Shown here one piece after another: positions 8,406 through 12,144 of a stretch of 12,144 bases of DNA (its first letter is position 1; every line of letters begins with the position of its first letter). The notes beneath the pieces are model-generated. The model worked only from the letters and a program-made list of their open reading frames with translations. It searched no databases and had not been told where the DNA came from. The position numbers and the translations under genes were made by a program. Source of the DNA: an uncultured Bacteroidales bacterium (GTDB taxonomy: Bacteria > Bacteroidota > Bacteroidia > Bacteroidales > Paludibacteraceae); assembly GCA_903873355.1 (NCBI GenBank), contig CAIQOG010000243.1, positions 1 through 12,144 on the forward strand, given 5' to 3'.

Positions 8406-9605
8406 ATGAAAAATTTAGTGTTGTATTTAGCAGGTTCTTTATTGCTCATGTTTGGAAATAATTCATTTCTGATGAGTAATAATAAAAAAATGATAACCAA
8501 AGATATTAATCTGGCGGTTCAACAAATTGGACGACAGGTTGATATTATTGAACAGTCCAGTACGTTTCTGAATCCACGTACAGTTAATGATAATAAAATT
8601 CAGTACATTCCGAGTGATGACTGGACAAGTGGTTTCTTTCCCGGTACAATGTGGCACATGTATGATCTAACCGGAGCGGAAAAGTGGAAAAAATATGCAG
8701 TGAAGTACACGCTTAGACTTGATTCGATTAAATATATGACTTGCCACCACGACATCGGTTTTATAATTGGATGTAGTTATGGTAATGCTTATCGTATCAC
8801 AAAGAACCCAGCCTATAAAGCAGTTATTATTGAAGCAGCCAAATCTTTATCAACCCGTTTCAGACCTGCAGCCGGAGTTATACAATCCTGGGATGAAAAC
8901 CGTGGATGGCAGGCAAAAAGAGCTTGGATGTGCCCTGTAATTATTGATAACATGATGAATCTCGAACTTTTATTTAAAGCATCTGATTTATCGGGTGATG
9001 CATCATTCAAAAAAATTGCAATAAGCCATGCAGATCAAACCATGGTAAACCATTTCAGAAAAGATTATAGTTGTTATCATGTGGTTGATTATGATAAAGT
9101 TAAAGGTGGAGTTCGTAGTAAATGTACAGCACAGGGGTATTCAGATGAATCCGCATGGGCCAGGGGCCAGGCATGGGCGTTGTATGGTTATACAGTTTGC
9201 TATCGCGAAACGAAGGATAAAAAGTACTTAGATTTTGTGAGCAGAATTTATAACTATATTTTCAGCAATAAAAATATGCCCGACGATCTAGTACCCTATT
9301 GGGATTTCAATGCTCCCAATATTCCAAATGAGCCCCGTGACGCTTCTGCTGCGGCTGTAATGGCTTCTGCTCTGTATGAATTATCCACTTTAGGCAAACC
9401 CGAATACAAAAAAACAGCTGATAAAATAATGGAAAGTCTTTCAGGACCTGCTTATCTTGCCATAGTTGGCACAAATAGCAACTTCTTGTTAATGCATTCT
9501 GTTGGAAGTATTCCACATGGAAATGAAATTGATGTACCACTTAATTATGCTGATTATTATTTTCTGGAAGCTCTTGCAAAAAAAAGAAATCTGGAAAAAC
9601 ATTAA
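8406..9605 (+). CDS. GH88 unsaturated glucuronyl hydrolase
   Basis: The enzyme removes 4,5-unsaturated uronic acid from the non-reducing end of oligosaccharides made by polysaccharide lyases, by hydration of the double bond. The 399-residue protein has an N-terminal hydrophobic segment (NLVLYLAGSLLLMFG, 3-17) consistent with export to the periplasm; the cleavage site is unclear. GH88 alpha6/alpha6-barrel motifs appear in order: DDWTSGFFPGTMWHMY (71-86), HHDIGF with D116, IIDNMMNL with D181, YSCYH (221-225), SDESAWARGQAWALYG (246-261), RDASAAAVMASALYEL (311-326) and PLNYADYYFLEAL (378-390). D116 and D181 align with the catalytic Asp88 and Asp149 of Bacillus UGL. H225, R253 and W257 keep the spacing of its His193, Arg221 and Trp225; that numbering is recalled. 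Bacillus UGL is about 377 residues, so the length fits with a leader added. It is the last gene of the operon, directly before a strong terminator. GH105 is a relative, but WARGQAW with HHDIGF favours GH88. The substrate (hyaluronan, chondroitin, heparinoid or other) is not determined. Confidence 0.92.
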   Translation: MKNLVLYLAGSLLLMFGNNSFLMSNNKKMITKDINLAVQQIGRQVDIIEQSSTFLNPRTVNDNKIQYIPSDDWTSGFFPGTMWHMYDLTGAEKWKKYAVKYTLRLDSIKYMTCHHDIGFIIGCSYGNAYRITKNPAYKAVIIEAAKSLSTRFRPAAGVIQSWDENRGWQAKRAWMCPVIIDNMMNLELLFKASDLSGDASFKKIAISHADQTMVNHFRKDYSCYHVVDYDKVKGGVRSKCTAQGYSDESAWARGQAWALYGYTVCYRETKDKKYLDFVSRIYNYIFSNKNMPDDLVPYWDFNAPNIPNEPRDASAAAVMASALYELSTLGKPEYKKTADKIMESLSGPAYLAIVGTNSNFLLMHSVGSIPHGNEIDVPLNYADYYFLEALAKKRNLEKH

Positions 9606-9630
9606 GCTGCAGTTCCACTAAATATATTTA

Positions 9631-9672
9631 ACCCTCAGGAGTAAGATTCATTTTACTCTGTGAGGGTTTTTT
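9631..9672 (+). terminator. Strong Rho-independent terminator after the GH88 gene
   Basis: ACCCTCA at 9631-9637 pairs with TGAGGGT at 9661-9667. An inner stem pairs 9639-9644 (GAGTAA) with 9653-9658 (TTACTC), and a small asymmetric internal loop joins the two. The apical loop is 9645-9652. A run of six T's follows at 9667-9672. It starts 25 bases after the GH88 stop and closes the susC-to-GH88 operon. Confidence 0.9.
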
Positions 9673-9774
9673 ACCGGAAAATAATCTGGTGCCACTATTG
9701 TCCAAAATGGGTATAACTTTGTACATACTTTCAATCAGAGCATTTTTTGATCTTCGTACGATATAAATATAAGC

Positions 9775-9782
9775 TATATTTG
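9775..9782 (+). promoter_or_regulatory. Bacteroidota-type -7 promoter element for the kinase-nagB unit
   Basis: TATATTTG at 9775-9782 matches the TAnnTTTG -7 consensus of Bacteroidota sigma-ABfr promoters. The start site would fall near 9789, leaving a leader of about 30 bases before the ATG at 9820. The best upstream TTTG (9746-9749) is 25 bases away, longer than the usual spacing of about 20, so the -33 element is weak or degenerate. Its position just after a terminator and before a new gene run supports it. The rest of 9673-9774 shows no ORF or clear structure. Confidence 0.6.
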
Positions 9783-9819
9783 CAAATAATTCACTTTAAA
9801 TTCACAAAAATACTGAAGT

Positions 9820-10899
9820 ATGATTAACCTGATTCAACACTTTGCCATACGCAATGAAGTGGGTGAAATTCGTCCCTTAAAAATTGGTCACATCAACGAT
9901 TCATTTATAGTTGAAAGTAAAAATCCTGGTGGAGAATCCTATTTTCTGCAAAAGATAAACCACCACATTTTCAAAAACGTGGAAGGTTTGCAGAAAAACA
10001 TACAACTTGTAACAAATCACTTACGCGAAAAACTAAAGGAAGCCGGAGAAACAAATATTGGACAAAAAGTACTGCAATTGGTACCTGCCAACGATGGAAA
10101 ATTATTTTATCAGGATGCTGAAGGTTCGTTTTGGCGGGTTTATGTCAATATTCAGGGAACTCACAGTTACGATGTCATAACTCCAGAACTTTCTTATAAA
10201 GCAGGAGAAGCTTTCGGAAACTTCCAGTTTATGCTTTCCGATATTGCCCACGACGAACTGATTGAAACCATACCCAATTTTCATAATATAGAATTTCGGT
10301 TGGAACAGTTCAGAGATGCCGTAAAAGCTAATGCAGCAGGCCGATTGACAAAAACTCAGTGGCTTGTAGATGAAATTGAAAGCCGAGCAGAAGAAATGTG
10401 TATGCCTGAACGCCTCTTCCGCGAAGGGAAATTGCCTAAACGCATCAATCATTGCGATACAAAGGTAAATAACATGCTATTTGATACTAACGATGAACCG
10501 GTTTGCATTGTCGATCTGGATACAGTAATGCCGGGTTTTGTGCTCTCCGATTTTGGAGATTTTATGCGCTCGGCGGCTAATACCGGTGCGGAAGATGATG
10601 AAAATTTAGACAATATCGGAGTGAACCTTGCTATTTTTGAAGCATATACACGTGGTTATCTGAAAAAAGCTACATTTCTTACTCCGGCAGAACTTGGAAA
10701 TCTGGCTTTTGGAGCTAAGTTATTGAGCTACATGCAAACAGTGCGTTTCTTTGGTGACTATCTGAACGATGATACTTATTATAAAATTGAACATGAGCAT
10801 CATAACTGGCAACGCTCACTGGCACAATTCAAATTGCTACAAAGCCAGGAAGAGCATTTTGAAGCCATGCAGAAGATTGTGTTTGATTGTCGGAATTAA
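9820..10899 (+). CDS. NahK-like N-acetylhexosamine kinase (APH/choline kinase fold)
   Basis: The 359-residue cytoplasmic protein has no signal peptide. It shows an aminoglycoside-phosphotransferase fold: an N-terminal lobe with GHINDSFIVE (23-32) and YFLQKIN (41-47, K45 likely the ATP-binding Lys), then the Brenner-type catalytic loop HCDTKVNN (H211, D213, N218) and the metal-binding DLDT (D232, D234) followed by DFGDFMRSAAN (244-254). This combination and the length match bifidobacterial N-acetylhexosamine 1-kinase (NahK/LnpB, also about 359 residues), which phosphorylates GlcNAc or GalNAc at C1. The gene lies just upstream of nagB (26-base gap), which supports a role in amino-sugar catabolism. 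NagB needs a 6-phosphate, so the phosphorylated position should not be assumed; homoserine-kinase-like or other small-molecule kinase activity is possible. As I recall, relatives have sometimes been labelled mucin desulfatase; nothing here looks like a sulfatase. Confidence 0.82.
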   Translation: MINLIQHFAIRNEVGEIRPLKIGHINDSFIVESKNPGGESYFLQKINHHIFKNVEGLQKNIQLVTNHLREKLKEAGETNIGQKVLQLVPANDGKLFYQDAEGSFWRVYVNIQGTHSYDVITPELSYKAGEAFGNFQFMLSDIAHDELIETIPNFHNIEFRLEQFRDAVKANAAGRLTKTQWLVDEIESRAEEMCMPERLFREGKLPKRINHCDTKVNNMLFDTNDEPVCIVDLDTVMPGFVLSDFGDFMRSAANTGAEDDENLDNIGVNLAIFEAYTRGYLKKATFLTPAELGNLAFGAKLLSYMQTVRFFGDYLNDDTYYKIEHEHHNWQRSLAQFKLLQSQEEHFEAMQKIVFDCRN

Positions 10900-10925
10900 T
10901 TATATAAAACTAAAAAACTCAACCA

Positions 10926-11711
10926 ATGCGCTTAATAATTCAGCCTGACTGTACAGGCATTTCGGAGTGGGTAGCAAACTATGTGATGACTGAAATCCGG
11001 AATTTTGCACCTACAGCCGACCGTCCTTTTGTTCTGGGTCTTCCTACCGGCTCAACACCACTGGGGTCTTACCAAAAACTGATAGAACTATACAAAGACG
11101 GAAAAGTATCGTTTAAAAATGTGGTGACTTTCAATATGGACGAATATGTAGGCCTTCCCAAAGAACATCTACAAAGCTACCACAGCTTTATGTGGGATAA
11201 TTTCTTCAGTCTCATTGATATTTGCCCGAAAAATGTAAATATCCTCAATGGCAACGCTCCCAACCTGGAAACAGAATGTGAGGCATATGAAGAAAAAATT
11301 AAAGCAATCGGTGGAATTCATTTATTCCTGGGCGGTATTGGCGCCGATGGACATATTGCATTCAACGAACCAGGTTCTTCTTTACATTCGCGTACTCGTG
11401 TCAAAACACTAACTCAGGACACCATTATTGCCAATTCCCGTTTTTTTGAAAATGATACCAGTCTTGTACCCAAAAATGCTCTGACAGTCGGTGTTGGCAC
11501 AGTTATGGACTCCAAAGAAGTGCTGATAATGGTCAATGGTCATAATAAAGCACGCGCATTGTATCAAGCCGTAGAAGGTTCAGTAAATCACATGTGGACT
11601 ATCTCAGCCCTTCAACTTCACCCGAAAGGGATTATTGTTTGTGATGAATCTGCAACCGAAGAATTAAAAGTCGGTACTTACCGTTATTTTAAAGAAATTG
11701 AAGGATTGTAG
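10926..11711 (+). CDS. nagB: Glucosamine-6-phosphate deaminase (NagB)
   Basis: The enzyme converts glucosamine 6-phosphate to fructose 6-phosphate and ammonia in the cytoplasm, feeding amino sugars into glycolysis. The 261-residue length is close to the 266 of E. coli NagB, and numbering aligns almost without gaps. The phosphate loop [11 protein letters not shown] is at 38-48 and [10 protein letters not shown] at 69-78. The catalytic residues D72, D141, H143 and E148 ([15 protein letters not shown]) are all present. Residues that in E. coli form the GlcNAc6P allosteric site (S151, R158, K160, Y254) also appear conserved, so allosteric activation is plausible. The start MRLIIQP matches the family N-terminus. 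It follows the kinase gene by 26 bases, probably in one transcript. No nagA deacetylase is seen in the window, so how the N-acetyl group is removed is open. Confidence 0.96.
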   Translation: MRLIIQPDCTGISEWVANYVMTEIRNFAPTADRPFVLGLPTGSTPLGSYQKLIELYKDGKVSFKNVVTFNMDEYVGLPKEHLQSYHSFMWDNFFSLIDICPKNVNILNGNAPNLETECEAYEEKIKAIGGIHLFLGGIGADGHIAFNEPGSSLHSRTRVKTLTQDTIIANSRFFENDTSLVPKNALTVGVGTVMDSKEVLIMVNGHNKARALYQAVEGSVNHMWTISALQLHPKGIIVCDESATEELKVGTYRYFKEIEGL

Positions 11712-11728
11712 AAATTCAGTTTCCTGCT

Positions 11729-11753
11729 CGGCTATGCCGCTTGGCTTGCCAAG
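11729..11753 (+). terminator. Two adjacent small hairpins downstream of nagB
   Basis: CGGC-TAT-GCCG at 11729-11739 and CTTGG-CTTG-CCAAG at 11740-11753 are perfect short dyads back to back, starting 17 bases after the nagB stop. No T run follows; the 7-base-phased AT repeat begins at once. They could be a weak terminator or attenuator, a processing site between nagB and the next gene, or a REP-like intergenic element. Confidence 0.4.
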
Positions 11754-11785
11754 AATTATTAATTGTGAATTTTTAATTATTAATT
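11754..11785. repeat. AT-rich tandem repeat with 7-base phasing before the NagB-like gene
   Basis: The units read AATTATT, AATTGTG, AATTTTT, AATTATT, AATT: each begins with AATT and the phase is 7 bases. The word AATTATTAATT is repeated at 11754-11764 and 11775-11785. The array ends 7 bases before the ATG at 11793. It shares the 7-base phase and the position in front of a start codon with the array at 5344-5371, but not the same unit sequence. Confidence 0.6.
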
Positions 11786-11792
11786 AACTCCC

Positions 11793-12144
11793 ATGCAATA
11801 CGACTTAAGCTCAAGAATTACGCTGGAACGTACTCCTGAAAGGTATTTTCGTCCCGGAGATATGATAGAAAGTCTGCGTCAGACACGCTACGAAAAACTG
11901 CGAACCAGCATTTATGCCGATACAACAGAAGGAGCACGCTCTATAGCTCAGAAAGTAGCCACGCTTATCCGTGAAAAGGAAAAACAGGGCGAACGCTGTA
12001 TTTTGGGTCTTTCGGGCGGGTTTTCTCCACTCGGTATTTACGAAGAATTGGTGAGAATGCACGAAGAAGAAGGCCTGAGTTTTGCCGATGTCGTTGTGTT
12101 TAATGTGTCCGAATTCTTTCCAGTAAATCCGGGCGAACGCCACT
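11793..12144 (+). CDS. Glucosamine-6-phosphate deaminase-like protein, 3' truncated by window edge; altered active site
   Basis: The frame opens at ATG 11793 (MQYDLSSRITLERTPERYFR) and stays open for 117 codons to the edge of the window. Residues about 40-75 (YADTTEGARSIAQKVATLIR then KEKQGERC) and ILGLSGGFSPLGIYEEL, EEGLSFADVVVFNVSEFFPV follow the NagB/6-phosphogluconolactonase fold in register with NagB. The canonical loop GLPTGSTP is here GLSGGFSP, and the catalytic-Asp segment FNMDEY is FNVSEF, so the Asp72 equivalent is Ser. This N-terminus is what I recall for long Bacteroidota proteins of about 660 residues annotated as glucosamine-6-phosphate deaminase with a C-terminal PIG-L/LmbE-type deacetylase domain. 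That domain lies outside the window and is inference. It follows nagB by 81 bases. It is unlikely to be a standard deaminase; sugar-phosphate binding or a changed reaction is possible. Confidence 0.75.
   Translation, partial: MQYDLSSRITLERTPERYFRPGDMIESLRQTRYEKLRTSIYADTTEGARSIAQKVATLIREKEKQGERCILGLSGGFSPLGIYEELVRMHEEEGLSFADVVVFNVSEFFPVNPGERH

Noticed and set aside
9746..9749. TTTG as the -33 element of the kinase promoter
   Set aside because: It is 25 bases from the TAnnTTTG element, longer than the usual spacing of about 20, so I did not count it as a firm -33 box.
10102..10452. 116-codon minus-strand open frame inside the kinase gene
   Set aside because: It overlaps the conserved kinase lobe and catalytic loop on the other strand and shows no domain of its own.
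11811..12143. 110-codon minus-strand open frame at the right edge
   Set aside because: The + strand frame from 11793 has clear NagB-like motifs over the same bases; the antisense frame has none.
1..12144. Mobile element, CRISPR, tRNA or rRNA
   Set aside because: No transposase, integrase, spaced direct-repeat array, cloverleaf or rRNA sequence was seen anywhere in the window.

Overview
The window looks like Bacteroidota DNA, most likely order Bacteroidales. It carries a SusC/SusD pair, lipoproteins with a short Cys lipobox, a C-terminal type IX secretion (T9SS) sorting domain, weak or absent Shine-Dalgarno sites, A/T-rich leaders and a TAnnTTTG promoter motif. The T9SS domain points to a free-living or Paludibacter/Dysgonomonas/Porphyromonas-like lineage rather than typical gut Bacteroides; this is inference. 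All eight genes found are on the + strand.

Region 1 (22-1983) encodes a secreted right-handed parallel beta-helix protein with a T9SS tail. A 13-bp hairpin after its stop probably ends the transcript. Region 2 (2145-9605) is a compact polysaccharide utilisation locus: a SusC-type TonB-dependent transporter, a SusD-type glycan-binding lipoprotein, a lipoprotein in the SusE/F position, and a GH88 unsaturated glucuronyl hydrolase. It ends in a strong intrinsic terminator at 9631-9672. Region 3 (9775 to the right edge) is a second unit with its own TAnnTTTG promoter: a NahK-like sugar kinase, a canonical glucosamine-6-phosphate deaminase (NagB), and the start of a NagB-like protein whose catalytic Asp position is changed. 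That last gene runs off the window.

Together the genes suggest uptake of oligosaccharides that carry an unsaturated uronic acid, such as lyase products of a glycosaminoglycan-like polymer. GH88 would remove the uronate in the periplasm, and the kinase and deaminases would handle the released hexosamine in the cytoplasm. No polysaccharide lyase, sulfatase or regulator (HTCS, ECF sigma or anti-sigma) is recognisable in the window, so the substrate is inferred from GH88 and the amino-sugar genes only.

No tRNA, rRNA, CRISPR array, transposase or integrase was seen. The most unusual items are the altered NagB-like protein next to a canonical NagB, a 1-kinase-type enzyme paired with a 6-phosphate enzyme, two AT-rich repeats with 7-base phasing directly in front of start codons, an apparent repeat-derived N-terminal extension on SusD, and an exact 9-bp dyad in front of susC.
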